Program-made: the position numbers and the translations under genes
Shown: positions 8,230 through 17,472 of the stretch, piece after piece
Layout: the number at the start of each line of letters is the position of its first letter
Position numbering within the stretch: position 1 is the first letter of the stretch
Notes under the pieces: model-generated
Told to the model about the DNA's origin: nothing
What the model saw: only the letters and a program-made list of their open reading frames with translations
Databases searched by the model: none
Assembly (NCBI RefSeq): GCF_029382225.1
Contig: NZ_JARLTC010000015.1
Coordinates: forward strand, 124,001 to 188,000
Direction of reading: 5' to 3'
Length of the DNA: 64,000 nt
Source of the DNA: Spongiactinospora sp. TRM90649
Lineage (GTDB): Bacteria > Actinomycetota > Actinomycetes > Streptosporangiales > Streptosporangiaceae

Positions 8230-8897
8230 GCGGATATTCGCCGGAGGTGCGCGAGCGCCTCGAACGCGACGCCAAGGAGATCATCGGGCGTTATCCGAAG
8301 CCCCGGTCGGCCCTGCTGCCGCTGCTGCACCTGGTGCAGTCGGAGGAGGGCTACGTCTCCGACACCGGCCAGGAGTTCTGCGCCGAGCTGCTCGGCCTCA
8401 CCAAGGCCGAGGTGGTGGGCGTCTCCACCTTCTACACCATGTACAAGCGCAAGCCCGCCGGCGAGTACCACGTCGGCGTGTGCATCAACACGCTGTGCGC
8501 GGTGATGGGCGGCGACCAGATCTGGGACGAGCTGACCGAGCACGCCGGCATCGGCCACGAGGAGGCCACGCCCGACGGCAAGGTCTCCCTTGAGCGCATC
8601 GAGTGCAACGCGGCCTGCGACTTCGCCCCGGTGGTGATGGTCAACTGGGAGTTCTTCGACAACCAGACCCCGGCCTCGGCCAAGCAGCTCGTCGACGACC
8701 TGCGCGACGGCAAGACGGTCTCGCCGAGCCGCGGCCCGAAGCGGCTCTGCACGTTCAAGGAGGCCTCGCGGGTGCTCGCCGGCATCCCCGACGACCTGGC
8801 CGGCGACGGCCCCTCGGCGGCCGGACCCTCCCTTGAGGGCCTGCGCATCGCCAAGGAGAACGGCTGGACCGCGCCCCCGAAGGAGGAGTCGCCATGA
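8226..8897 (+). CDS. nuoE: NADH-quinone oxidoreductase subunit E ([2Fe-2S] subunit)
   Basis: 223 residues, the thioredoxin-like 24 kDa subunit of the NADH dehydrogenase module. Cysteines for the N1a [2Fe-2S] cluster are in GVCINTLCAVMGG (about residues 88-100) and ECNAACDFAPVVMVN (about 127-141). The N-terminal helical bundle (PKPRSALLPLLHLVQSEEGY) is as in the family. The C-terminal 50 residues after the cluster region are a longer linker, typical of actinobacteria. ATG at 8226 overlaps the nuoD stop by four bases. Confidence 0.96.
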   Translation: MSGYSPEVRERLERDAKEIIGRYPKPRSALLPLLHLVQSEEGYVSDTGQEFCAELLGLTKAEVVGVSTFYTMYKRKPAGEYHVGVCINTLCAVMGGDQIWDELTEHAGIGHEEATPDGKVSLERIECNAACDFAPVVMVNWEFFDNQTPASAKQLVDDLRDGKTVSPSRGPKRLCTFKEASRVLAGIPDDLAGDGPSAAGPSLEGLRIAKENGWTAPPKEESP

Positions 8898-10180
8898 CCA
8901 CGCTTACGCCGGTCCTCACCGCGAACTGGGACCAGCCCGACTCCTTCACGCTTCGCGGCTACGGCGACTACTCGGCCGCCCGCAAGGCGCTCGCCATGGA
9001 GCCCGACGCCATCATCCAGGCGGTCAAGGACTCCGGACTGCGCGGCAGAGGCGGCGCGGGCTTCCCCACCGGCATGAAGTGGGGCTTCATCCCGCAGGGC
9101 GACGGCAAGCCGCACTACCTCGTCGTAAACGCCGACGAGTCGGAGCCGGGCACCTGCAAGGACATCCCGCTCATGATGGCGAACCCGCACTCGCTGGTCG
9201 AGGGCGTCATCATCACCTCCTACGCGATCCGCGCCAACCACGCGTTCATCTACGTGCGCGGCGAAGTGCTGCACGTCGTGCGCAGGCTGCGCGCGGCCGT
9301 ACAGGAGGCGTACGAGAAGGGCCTGCTGGGCACCGACATCCTCGGCTCCGGCTTCGACCTGGAACTGGTCGTGCACACCGGTGCCGGCGCGTACATCTGC
9401 GGCGAGGAGACGGCGCTGCTCGACTCGCTGGAGGGCTACCGGGGCCAACCTCGCCTCAAGCCTCCCTTCCCGGCCGTCGCGGGGCTTTACGCTTGCCCCA
9501 CCGTCATCAACAACGTCGAATCGGTCGCCAGCGTTCCCAGCATCGTGGAGAACGGCGCCGGCTGGTTCGCGGGGATGGGCACCGAGAAGTCCAAGGGCTT
9601 CGGCATCTTCTCACTGAGCGGCCACGTCACCCGTCCCGGGCAGTACGAGGCCCCGCTCGGAATCACCCTGCGCGAACTGCTCGACATGGCCGGGGGCATC
9701 CGCGCCGGGCACCGCCTGAAGTTCTGGACCCCGGGCGGGTCGTCCACGCCGATCTTCACCGACGAGCACCTCGACGTCCCGCTCGACTTCGAGTCGGTCG
9801 GCGCCAAGGGCTCCATGCTCGGCACCCGCGCGCTGCAGATCTTCGACGAGACCACCTGCGTGGTCCGCTCCGTGCTGCGCTGGACCGAGTTCTACGCGCA
9901 CGAGTCGTGCGGCAAGTGCACGCCGTGCCGTGAGGGCACCTACTGGCTCAAGCACGTGCTCAAGCGGCTGGAGAAGGGCCAGGGCACCGAGGAGGACCTC
10001 TCCACCATCACCGACATCGCCGACAACATCCTCGGCCGCTCGTTCTGCGCGCTCGGTGACGGCGCGACGAGCCCGATCCACTCGTCGGTGAAGCACTTCC
10101 GCGACGAATACCTCAAGCACTTCGAGATCGGCGGCTGCCCGTTCGATCGCGCCGCGTCCACTGTCTGGGGGAACGCATGA
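8894..10180 (+). CDS. nuoF: NADH-quinone oxidoreductase subunit F (NADH/FMN subunit)
   Basis: 428 residues, the 51 kDa subunit that oxidises NADH. The FMN/NADH-binding glycine-rich loop GLRGRGGAGFPTGMKWGF is near residue 50. NADESEPGTCKD and GAGAYICGEETALLDSLEG are the next conserved loops. The ligands for [4Fe-4S] cluster N3 are in ESCGKCTPCREG (about residues 337-348) with the distal Cys in RSFCALGDGA. ATG overlaps the nuoE stop by four bases, and its own stop overlaps nuoG by four bases. Confidence 0.97.
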   Translation: MTTLTPVLTANWDQPDSFTLRGYGDYSAARKALAMEPDAIIQAVKDSGLRGRGGAGFPTGMKWGFIPQGDGKPHYLVVNADESEPGTCKDIPLMMANPHSLVEGVIITSYAIRANHAFIYVRGEVLHVVRRLRAAVQEAYEKGLLGTDILGSGFDLELVVHTGAGAYICGEETALLDSLEGYRGQPRLKPPFPAVAGLYACPTVINNVESVASVPSIVENGAGWFAGMGTEKSKGFGIFSLSGHVTRPGQYEAPLGITLRELLDMAGGIRAGHRLKFWTPGGSSTPIFTDEHLDVPLDFESVGAKGSMLGTRALQIFDETTCVVRSVLRWTEFYAHESCGKCTPCREGTYWLKHVLKRLEKGQGTEEDLSTITDIADNILGRSFCALGDGATSPIHSSVKHFRDEYLKHFEIGGCPFDRAASTVWGNA

Positions 10181-12579
10181 CCATCCAGGCGACCGCAGGA
10201 GGATCGGTCGAGCAGCCGGTCGACCTGGTCAGCCTCACCATCGACGGCTTCCAGATCAGCGTGCCCAAGGGCACCCTGCTGATCCGCGCCGCCGAGCTGC
10301 TCGGAATCCAGATCCCCAGGTTCTGCGACCACCCGCTGCTCGACCCGGTCGGCGCCTGCCGTCAGTGCCTGGTCGCCATCGAGGGCATGCCCAAGCCCGC
10401 CGCCTCCTGCACGATCGTGTGCACCGAGGGCATGGTGGTGCAGACCCAGCTCACCAGCCCGGTCGCCGAGAAGGCCCAGCGCGGCGTCATGGAGATGCTG
10501 CTCATGAACCACCCGCTGGACTGCCCGGTCTGCGACAAGGGCGGCGAGTGCCCCCTGCAGAACCAGGCGATGTCCAACGGGCAGGGCGAGACCCGGTTCC
10601 AGGAGGACAAGCGCACCTTCGAGAAGCCGATCGCGCTGTCCACCGAGGTGCTCCTCGACCGCGAGCGGTGCATCCAGTGCGCCCGCTGCATCCGGTTCTC
10701 CGATGAGATCGCGGGCGACCCGCTGATCGACTTCTTCGAGCGCGGGGCCAAGGAGCAGGTCCGCACCGCCGACGGCGAGCCGTTCCAGTCGTACTACTCG
10801 GGCAACACCGTGCAGATCTGCCCGGTGGGCGCGCTGACCGGCGCGGCCTACCGGTTCCGCGCACGGCCGTTCGACCTGGTGTCCACGCCGAGCGCCTGCG
10901 AGCACTGCGCCAGCGGCTGCGCCCAGCGCACCGACCACCGCCGCGGCAAGGTCACCCGCCGCCTGGCGGGCGACGACCCGCAGGTCAACGAAGAGTGGAA
11001 CTGCGACAAGGGCCGCTGGGCCTTCACCTACGGCACGCAGCCCGACCGCCTGCGCACCCCGCTGATCCGCGACGAGGACGGCATGCTCGTCCCCGCCTCC
11101 TGGCCGGAGGCGCTGGCCGTGGCCGCCAACGGGCTGGCCCAGGCCAGGGGCCGCACCGGCGTCCTGGTCGGCGGACGGCTCACCGTCGAAGACGCCTACG
11201 CCTACAGCAAGTTCGCGCGGATCGGGCTGGGCACCAACGACATCGACTTCCGCTCCCGCCCGCACTCGGCGGAGGAGGCCCAGTTCCTGGCCCACTCCGT
11301 GGCGGGCAAGGGCATCGAGGTCTCCTACACCGAGCTGGAGCGCGCGCCGGCCGTCCTGCTGGTGGGCTTCGAGCCCGAGGAGGAGTCCCCGATCGTGCAG
11401 CTCCGGCTGCGCAAGGGCGTGCGCAAGCGCGGGCTCGCGGTCTACGCGGTCGCGCCGTTCGCCAGCCCGGGGCTCACCAAGCTGCGCGGCACCCTGGTGC
11501 GTGCGGTGCCCGGCACCGAGCCCGACGTCCTCGGCGAGCTGCCCGGCCCGGTGGCCGAGGCGCTGCGCAAGCCCGGCGCGATCGTGCTGGCGGGCGAGCG
11601 GCTGGGGACCATCCCCGGCGCGCTGTCCACGCTGGCCCGGCTGGGCGAGAGTACCGGCGCCCGCGTCGCCTGGATCCCGCGCAGGGCCGGGGAGCGCGGC
11701 GCGCTGGAGGCCGGCGCGCTGCCGAACCTGCTGCCGATAGGGCGGCCGGTCGCCGAGGCCGACGCCCGGGCCGAGGTGGCCCGCGCGTGGGACGTCGCGA
11801 GTCTGCCCGACACGCCGGGCCGCTCGACCGCGCAGATCCTGGCCGCCGCGCTCGACGAGCAGCTCGACGCGCTGCTGATCGGCGGTGTCGACCCCTTCGA
11901 CCTGCCCGACCCGGACGCGGTGCTGGCGGCGCTGGAGAACACCCCGTTCATCGTCAGCCTGGAGCAGCGGGCCAGCGCGGTCACCGACCGCGCCGACGTG
12001 GTGCTGCCGGTGGCCACCTCCACCGAGAAGTCGGGCACGTTCGTCAACTGGGAGGGCAGGGGCCGCACCTTCAAGGCGGCCATCAAGACCCCCGGCGTGA
12101 TGAGCGACCTTGAGGTCATCGGGGCCATCGCCGACCACATGGACGTCCACCTCGGGCTGCCCGACGAGGCCGCCGCGCGGCGCGAGCTGGGCTCGCTCGG
12201 CGCGTGGCGCGGCCCCCGGGGCGCCGCTCCCAGCGTCTCCGGCCGGTTCGTGTCCGAGCCGCAGGCCGGTGAGGCGGTCCTCGCCACCTGGCACCACCTG
12301 CTCGACGCGGGCCGGATGCAGGACGGCGAGCCGTACCTCGCGGGCACCGCGCGGGCGAGCGAGGCGCTGGTGTCCGACGAGACCGCGGCCGAGATCGGGG
12401 TCGCCGACGGCGCCAAGATCACGGTGACCACCGACCAGGGCTCGGTCCGGCTGCCGGTGCGGATCGCCGACCTGCCCGCCCGGGTCGTCTGGCTGCCGGC
12501 GAACTCCGCCGGCTGCTCGGTCACCCGCGACCTGCGGGCCGGGGCCGGAGACATCGTCAAGATCGGTAGCGCGTCATGA
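10177..12579 (+). CDS. nuoG: NADH-quinone oxidoreductase subunit G (75 kDa iron-sulfur subunit)
   Basis: 800 residues. The N-terminal plant-ferredoxin domain (residues about 14-100) has CDHPLLDPVGACRQC for the [2Fe-2S] cluster. The His-ligated region MNHPLDCPVCDKGGECPLQ follows, then CIQCARCIRFSDEIAG and CPVGALT for 4Fe-4S clusters. CEHCASGCAQ supplies a further set of Cys ligands at the start of the molybdopterin-oxidoreductase-like domain, which fills the rest. That domain has no sign of a bound molybdenum cofactor, as is normal in NuoG. The only sizeable gap of the operon (61 bases) follows. Confidence 0.96.
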   Translation: MTIQATAGGSVEQPVDLVSLTIDGFQISVPKGTLLIRAAELLGIQIPRFCDHPLLDPVGACRQCLVAIEGMPKPAASCTIVCTEGMVVQTQLTSPVAEKAQRGVMEMLLMNHPLDCPVCDKGGECPLQNQAMSNGQGETRFQEDKRTFEKPIALSTEVLLDRERCIQCARCIRFSDEIAGDPLIDFFERGAKEQVRTADGEPFQSYYSGNTVQICPVGALTGAAYRFRARPFDLVSTPSACEHCASGCAQRTDHRRGKVTRRLAGDDPQVNEEWNCDKGRWAFTYGTQPDRLRTPLIRDEDGMLVPASWPEALAVAANGLAQARGRTGVLVGGRLTVEDAYAYSKFARIGLGTNDIDFRSRPHSAEEAQFLAHSVAGKGIEVSYTELERAPAVLLVGFEPEEESPIVQLRLRKGVRKRGLAVYAVAPFASPGLTKLRGTLVRAVPGTEPDVLGELPGPVAEALRKPGAIVLAGERLGTIPGALSTLARLGESTGARVAWIPRRAGERGALEAGALPNLLPIGRPVAEADARAEVARAWDVASLPDTPGRSTAQILAAALDEQLDALLIGGVDPFDLPDPDAVLAALENTPFIVSLEQRASAVTDRADVVLPVATSTEKSGTFVNWEGRGRTFKAAIKTPGVMSDLEVIGAIADHMDVHLGLPDEAAARRELGSLGAWRGPRGAAPSVSGRFVSEPQAGEAVLATWHHLLDAGRMQDGEPYLAGTARASEALVSDETAAEIGVADGAKITVTTDQGSVRLPVRIADLPARVVWLPANSAGCSVTRDLRAGAGDIVKIGSAS

Positions 12580-12640
12580 GGAGCGGTGAGCGACCGATGA
12601 GGACAGAACCCCACGCAGTGAGCGGAACGGTGAGGGACCA

Positions 12641-14005
12641 GTGAACGCGACCCGAGTGCTGCTCGCGGCTCCCCAACCCGGGCCGTCGGGCCTTGAGGAC
12701 TTCGGCCACGACCCCTTGTGGATCTCGATCATCAAGTCGGTCGCGATCTTCGTCTTCCTGCTGCTGTCGGTCATGTTCGGGGTGTGGATGGAGCGCAAGC
12801 TCATCTCCCGCATGCAGCACAGGTACGGCCCCAACCGGGCGGGGAAGTTCGGGCTCCTGCAGTCCGTCGCCGACGCGCTGAAGATGGGCCTGAAGGAGGA
12901 CCTCTACCCGCGCACGGTGGACAAGTTCCTCTACGCCATCGCCCCGATCATCCTGGTGGTCCCGGGGTTCATGGCCTTCTCGGTCATCCCGTTCGGGCCG
13001 AACGTCTCAATGTTCGGCGTGGTGACCCCGCTGCAGCTCACCGACCTGCCGATCGCGGTGCTGTTCGTGCTGGCGATGTCCTCGGTGGCGGTCTACGGGA
13101 TCGTGCTGGCGGGGTGGTCGTCGCGCTCGCCGTACGCGATGCTGGGCGGCCTGCGCTCCAGCGCGCAGGTGGTCTCCTACGAGATCGCGATGGGGCTCTC
13201 CTTCGTCGGCGTCTTCCTGTTCTCGGGCACCCTCTCCACCTCGGAGATCGTGGCCAAGCAGGCGAGCGGCGGCACGTGGGACATAGCCGGGCTGAGCATC
13301 CCGATGCCGTCCTGGTACGTCGTGATGCTGATCCCGTCCTTCCTGATCTACGCCATCACCATGCTGGGCGAGACCAACCGCGTGCCGTTCGACCTGCCGG
13401 AGGGCGAGGGCGAACTGGTCGGCGGTTACCAGACCGAGTACAGCTCCTCGCTGAAGTTCGCACTGATCCAGATGGGCGAGTACGTCAACGTGTTCGTCGT
13501 CTCGGCGGTGTCGATCACGCTGTTCTTCGGCGGCTGGCACGCGCCCTGGCCCATCTCGCTCTGGGAGGGGGCCAACACCGGCTGGTGGCCGCTGCTGTGG
13601 TTCTTCATCAAGCTGGTGCTGGTGTTCGCCGCCTTCATCTGGGTGCGCGCCTCGATGCCCCGGATCCGCTATGACCAGCTCATGGCGTTCGGCTGGAAGG
13701 TGCTGATCCCGCTGAACCTGGCGTGGATCATGCTCGTCGCCACGGTCCGGGCCTTCCGCGTCGAGGACGCGGACCGCACGGTGCTGTTCACCATCGCCGC
13801 GGTCGTCCTGGTGTGCTGCCTGGCGCTGTACTTCCGCTTCGACACGGTGCTCCAGCGCCGCAGAGAAGAGAAGGCGGCGGAGACCGAGGCCGAGTACGAG
13901 CGGCTCGAAGTGGAGCCGACCGCCGGTGGCTTCCCGGTGCCGCCGCTGGACCTGCCGCACTACCACGGCGCGGACCGCAAGGAGGTCTCCAGTGGGATTC
14001 ACTGA
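12641..14005 (+). CDS. nuoH: NADH-quinone oxidoreductase subunit H
   Basis: 454 residues, membrane subunit at the entrance of the quinone channel, with eight or nine predicted helices. Signatures: MERKLISRMQHRYGPNRAG in loop 1, EDLYPRTVDKFLYAIAP, and ETNRVPFDLPEGEGELVGG, which carries conserved acidic residues of the E-channel. The C-terminal polar tail (about 60 residues) is longer than in E. coli, as in other actinobacteria. The start is GTG at 12641. The 3' end overlaps nuoI by 14 bases. Confidence 0.96.
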   Translation: MNATRVLLAAPQPGPSGLEDFGHDPLWISIIKSVAIFVFLLLSVMFGVWMERKLISRMQHRYGPNRAGKFGLLQSVADALKMGLKEDLYPRTVDKFLYAIAPIILVVPGFMAFSVIPFGPNVSMFGVVTPLQLTDLPIAVLFVLAMSSVAVYGIVLAGWSSRSPYAMLGGLRSSAQVVSYEIAMGLSFVGVFLFSGTLSTSEIVAKQASGGTWDIAGLSIPMPSWYVVMLIPSFLIYAITMLGETNRVPFDLPEGEGELVGGYQTEYSSSLKFALIQMGEYVNVFVVSAVSITLFFGGWHAPWPISLWEGANTGWWPLLWFFIKLVLVFAAFIWVRASMPRIRYDQLMAFGWKVLIPLNLAWIMLVATVRAFRVEDADRTVLFTIAAVVLVCCLALYFRFDTVLQRRREEKAAETEAEYERLEVEPTAGGFPVPPLDLPHYHGADRKEVSSGIH

Positions 14006-14507
14006 TTTTCTCAACCCCGTCAAGGGCTTCGGGGTGACCTTCCACCACATGTTCAAGAAGCCCGTCACGGTGCAGTACCCCGAGGAGAAGCGGCCGACGG
14101 CGCCGCGGTTCCACGGCCGCCACCAGCTCAACCGCTGGCCCGACGGCCTGGAGAAGTGCGTCGGGTGCGAGCTGTGCGCCTGGGCCTGCCCGGCGGACGC
14201 GATCTATGTGGAAGGCGCGGACAACACCGAAGAGGCCCGGTTCTCGCCGGGTGAGCGGTACGGTCGCACCTACCAGATCAACTATTTGCGGTGCATCCTG
14301 TGCGGCCTGTGCATCGAGGCGTGCCCGACTCGCGCGCTCACCATGACGAACGAGTACGAGCTCGCCGACTCCAGCCGGGAGAGCCTGATCTACACCAAGG
14401 AGATGCTCCTCGCTCCTCTCGGGCCCGGCATGGAGACCCCGCCTCACCCGATGCGTCTGGGTGAGACCGAAGAGGACTACTACCGGCTTGGACGTAACAA
14501 TGGGTGA
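13992..14507 (+). CDS. nuoI: NADH-quinone oxidoreductase subunit I (2x[4Fe-4S] ferredoxin)
   Basis: 171 residues. Two classic ferredoxin motifs, CVGCELCAWACP (about residues 56-67) and CILCGLCIEACP (about 101-112), bind clusters N6a and N6b, which pass electrons to NuoB. The GTG at 13992 (GFTDFLNPVKGFG) lies inside the nuoH 3' end after GGAGGTCTCCA and is the start that gives the family N-terminus. Upstream residues in the same frame are the nuoH shadow. The stop overlaps the nuoJ start. Confidence 0.95.
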   Translation: MGFTDFLNPVKGFGVTFHHMFKKPVTVQYPEEKRPTAPRFHGRHQLNRWPDGLEKCVGCELCAWACPADAIYVEGADNTEEARFSPGERYGRTYQINYLRCILCGLCIEACPTRALTMTNEYELADSSRESLIYTKEMLLAPLGPGMETPPHPMRLGETEEDYYRLGRNNG

Positions 14508-15267
14508 GACCATCACGTTCTGGGTGCTCGCGGTCGTTTCGGTGACCGCGGCGCTCGGGCTCGTCCTCAGCCGCAAGGCGGTCTACTGCGCGCTGATGCT
14601 CGGCGTGGTGATGGGCTCCCTGGCGGTGCTCTACGCGGTGCAGGAGGCGCCGTTCCTGGCCGCCGTGCAGATCATCGTCTACACCGGCGCGGTCATGATG
14701 CTCTTCCTGTTCGTGCTGATGCTGGTGGGCGTCGACTCCACCGACTCCCTGGTCGAGACGATCAAGGGTCAGCGCTTCTGGGCGATCGTGGCGGGCGTGG
14801 GGTTCGCCGCACTCCTCGGGCTGACGGTGGGCAACATCGCCTTCGCGCCGCCGACCAACCTCGGCGGGGTCACCCAGCAGTACGGCGGGAACGTCCAGGG
14901 CCTCGCCCAGCTCATCTTCACCAGGCACGTCTTCGCCTTCGAGGTCGCCTCCGCCCTGCTGATCACCGCCGCGCTCGCCGCGATGGTGCTGGCGCACCGC
15001 GAGCGCGTCAAGGCCAAGCCCACCCAGAAGGACCTGGCCAGGGCCAGGTTCAACGGTCCCCACCCCACCCCGCTGCCCGGCCCCGGCGTCTACGCCAGGC
15101 ACAACGCCAACGACATGCCGGCGTTGCTGCCCGACGGCACGGTCTCGGAACTGTCGGTCAACCGGATCATCGCCCGCCACGACGTACAGGCCGGGCGCCT
15201 GCCGGAGGACGCCAGACTCGCCGAGGCCATCAGGAACGCGGTCGAGGTTGAGGAGGAGAGCAAGTGA
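14500..15267 (+). CDS. nuoJ: NADH-quinone oxidoreductase subunit J
   Basis: 255 residues. Five hydrophobic helices lie in the first about 175 residues, with the family stretch APFLAAVQIIVYTGAVMMLFL (the pi-bulge helix linked to proton pumping). The last about 75 residues are polar and proline-rich. ATG at 14500 overlaps the nuoI stop. A GTG at 14504 is out of frame. Membrane-arm subunit without cofactors, adjacent to NuoK in the complex as in the operon. Confidence 0.95.
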   Translation: MGETITFWVLAVVSVTAALGLVLSRKAVYCALMLGVVMGSLAVLYAVQEAPFLAAVQIIVYTGAVMMLFLFVLMLVGVDSTDSLVETIKGQRFWAIVAGVGFAALLGLTVGNIAFAPPTNLGGVTQQYGGNVQGLAQLIFTRHVFAFEVASALLITAALAAMVLAHRERVKAKPTQKDLARARFNGPHPTPLPGPGVYARHNANDMPALLPDGTVSELSVNRIIARHDVQAGRLPEDARLAEAIRNAVEVEEESK

Positions 15268-15560
15268 CGACGCACTACCTCGTGCTGTCCGCCCTGCTGT
15301 TCGCCATCGGCGCGGTCGGGGTGCTGGTACGGCGGAACGCGATCGTGATCTTCATGTGCGTGGAGCTCATGCTCAACGCCTGCAACCTCGCGTTCGTCAC
15401 CTTCGCCAGGCAGCACGGCAACCTGGACGGCCAGCTCATCGCCTTCTTCGTGATGGTCGTGGCCGCGGCCGAGGTCGTGGTGGGCCTGTCAATCATCGTG
15501 ACGATCTTCCGAACCCGCAGGTCCGCGTCCGTGGACGACGCCAACCTGCTGAAGTACTAA
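15264..15560 (+). CDS. nuoK: NADH-quinone oxidoreductase subunit K
   Basis: 98 residues, MrpC-like antiporter subunit with three helices. Conserved glutamates in membrane segments are visible in IFMCVELMLNACNLAFV and in VVAAAEVVVGLSIIV, both needed for proton transfer in studied complexes. The start is GTG at 15264 after GAGGAGAG and overlaps the nuoJ stop by four bases. Usual family length. Confidence 0.97.
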   Translation: MTTHYLVLSALLFAIGAVGVLVRRNAIVIFMCVELMLNACNLAFVTFARQHGNLDGQLIAFFVMVVAAAEVVVGLSIIVTIFRTRRSASVDDANLLKY

Positions 15561-15570
15561 GAGGTGGCGA

Positions 15571-17472
15571 GTGGAACCCGCTGAGATCCTCCAGCATGCC
15601 GGAGGTGCGATCGGGGCCTCGTGGCTGATGATCGCGCTTCCGTTGCTCGGAGCCGCGATCCTGCTGCTGGGCGGACGCCGCACCGACCGGTGGGGCCATC
15701 TGCTCGGCGTCGCCATGTCGCTGGCGTCGTTCGTGGTGGCCGTGGTCGTCTTCTTCGAGATGATCGGCCTGCCCGAGCAGGAGCGGCGCCGGAGCGTCGA
15801 ACTCTTCGAGTTCATCCCCGGCGTCGCGGACATGGGCCTGTTGATCGACCCGCTGTCGATCTCCTTCGCCCTGCTGATCACCGGGGTCGGCTCGCTGATC
15901 CACATTTACTCGATCGGCTACATGTCCCACGACCCCGACCGGCGCCGGTTCTTCTCCTACCTGAACCTGTTCGTGTCGGCGATGCTCCTGCTGGTCCTGT
16001 CGGACAACTACGTCGGCCTCTACGTCGGCTGGGAGGGCGTCGGTCTCGCCTCCTACCTGCTGATCGGGTTCTGGCAGTACAAGCCGTCGGCCGCCACGGC
16101 CGCGCAGAAGGCGTTCATCGTCAACCGGGTCGGCGACTTCGGCCTGGCGATCGGCGTCTTCACCATCTGGACCACCTTCGGGTCGGTCGCCTACGGCCCG
16201 GTCTTCGCCGCCGCGGGCGGCGCGGAGCAGGGCGTGCTCACCGCGATCGGGCTGCTCCTGCTGCTCGGCGCGTGCGGCAAGTCGGCCCAGGTGCCGCTGC
16301 AGTCCTGGCTTCTGGACGCCATGGAGGGCCCGACCCCGGTGTCGGCCCTCATCCACGCGGCGACCATGGTCACCGCGGGCGTCTACCTGGTGGTCCGCTC
16401 CGGTGCGGCGTTCTTCCCCGAGGGCTCGACGGCCGCGCTGGTCGCCGCCGTCGTCGGCACGGTGACGCTGCTGGCCGGTGCGATCATCGGTATGGCCAAG
16501 GACGACATCAAGAAGGGCCTGGCGGGCTCCACGATGTCGCAGATCGGCTACATGATGCTGGGCGCGGCCTTCGGCCCGGCCGGCTACGCCTTCGCCATCG
16601 CCCACCTGATCACGCACGGCTTCTTCAAGGCCAACCTGTTCCTCGGCGCCGGATCGATCATGCACGCCATGAACGACGAGGTGGACATGCGAAGGTACGG
16701 CGGGCTGCGCAAGGTCCTGCCGATCACCTTCTACACCTTCTTCATCGGCTACCTGGCGATCATCGGGTTCCCGCTGCTGTCCGGATACTTCACCAAGGAC
16801 GGCATCATCGAGACGGTGGTCCACCACAACGAGATCCTCGGCTGGCTGGCCGTGCTCGGCGCCGGTCTCACCGGCTTCTACATGTCCCGGATGGTCTTCA
16901 TGACCTTCTTCGGGCAGAAGCGCTGGGCCGACGACGCGCACCCGCACGAGTCGCCCGCCGTGATGACGGTGCCGCTGGTCATCCTGTCGATCGGGTCGAT
17001 CTTCCTGGGCGGCTACCTGATCCTCGGCAACACGTTCATGAAGTTCCTCGGCCCGGCCGTCGGCCTGCCCGAGACGCTGCCCGCGTTCCACTGGAACACC
17101 GTGCCCGGCCTCACCACGCTGGCCCTGGTCGCGGTCGGCGCGGCCATCGCCTGGCTGCGCTACGGCAGGGCGCCCGTTCCGGTCACCGCCCCGCGCGGCT
17201 CGTTCCTCACCACCTTCGCCCGCCGTGACCTCTACGGCGACGCGCTGAACGAGGCGCTGTTCATGCGGCCCGGCCAGTGGCTGACCAGGTTCGCCGTCTT
17301 CTTCGACAACCGCGGTGTGGACGGCCTGGTCAACGGGCTGGCCGCGGGGATCGGTGGCACCTCCGGGCGGCTGCGCAAGATACAGACCGGCTTCGCTCGT
17401 TCGTACGCGTTGTCCATCCTCTTCGGCGCTGCCGTGGTGGCCGGCGCTCTGCTCCTCGTAGGGAACCTGTGA
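15571..17472 (+). CDS. nuoL: NADH-quinone oxidoreductase subunit L (proton-pumping antiporter-like)
   Basis: 633 residues and about 16 helices. Distal proton-pump subunit with the long lateral helix expected near the C-terminus. The GWEGVGLASYLLIGFWQY segment holds the conserved TM5 glutamate, the conserved lysine lies in GACGKSAQVPLQSWLLDAM, and ALIHAATMVTAGVYLV follows. The start is GTG at 15571 after GAGGTGGCGA. One base overlap with nuoM. Confidence 0.97.
   Translation: MEPAEILQHAGGAIGASWLMIALPLLGAAILLLGGRRTDRWGHLLGVAMSLASFVVAVVVFFEMIGLPEQERRRSVELFEFIPGVADMGLLIDPLSISFALLITGVGSLIHIYSIGYMSHDPDRRRFFSYLNLFVSAMLLLVLSDNYVGLYVGWEGVGLASYLLIGFWQYKPSAATAAQKAFIVNRVGDFGLAIGVFTIWTTFGSVAYGPVFAAAGGAEQGVLTAIGLLLLLGACGKSAQVPLQSWLLDAMEGPTPVSALIHAATMVTAGVYLVVRSGAAFFPEGSTAALVAAVVGTVTLLAGAIIGMAKDDIKKGLAGSTMSQIGYMMLGAAFGPAGYAFAIAHLITHGFFKANLFLGAGSIMHAMNDEVDMRRYGGLRKVLPITFYTFFIGYLAIIGFPLLSGYFTKDGIIETVVHHNEILGWLAVLGAGLTGFYMSRMVFMTFFGQKRWADDAHPHESPAVMTVPLVILSIGSIFLGGYLILGNTFMKFLGPAVGLPETLPAFHWNTVPGLTTLALVAVGAAIAWLRYGRAPVPVTAPRGSFLTTFARRDLYGDALNEALFMRPGQWLTRFAVFFDNRGVDGLVNGLAAGIGGTSGRLRKIQTGFARSYALSILFGAAVVAGALLLVGNL

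Noticed and set aside
9940..12297. Very long open frame on the minus strand opposite nuoF/nuoG (785 codons)
   Set aside because: It is the GC-rich antisense shadow of nuoG; its composition (runs of Arg, Gly, Ala, His) has no family features and nuoG is certain.
15493..17091. Long minus-strand open frame opposite nuoL (and similar ones at 19346-21085 and 17232-18500)
   Set aside because: Low-complexity His/Arg/Gln-rich translations opposite highly conserved nuo genes; antisense artefacts of third-position GC.
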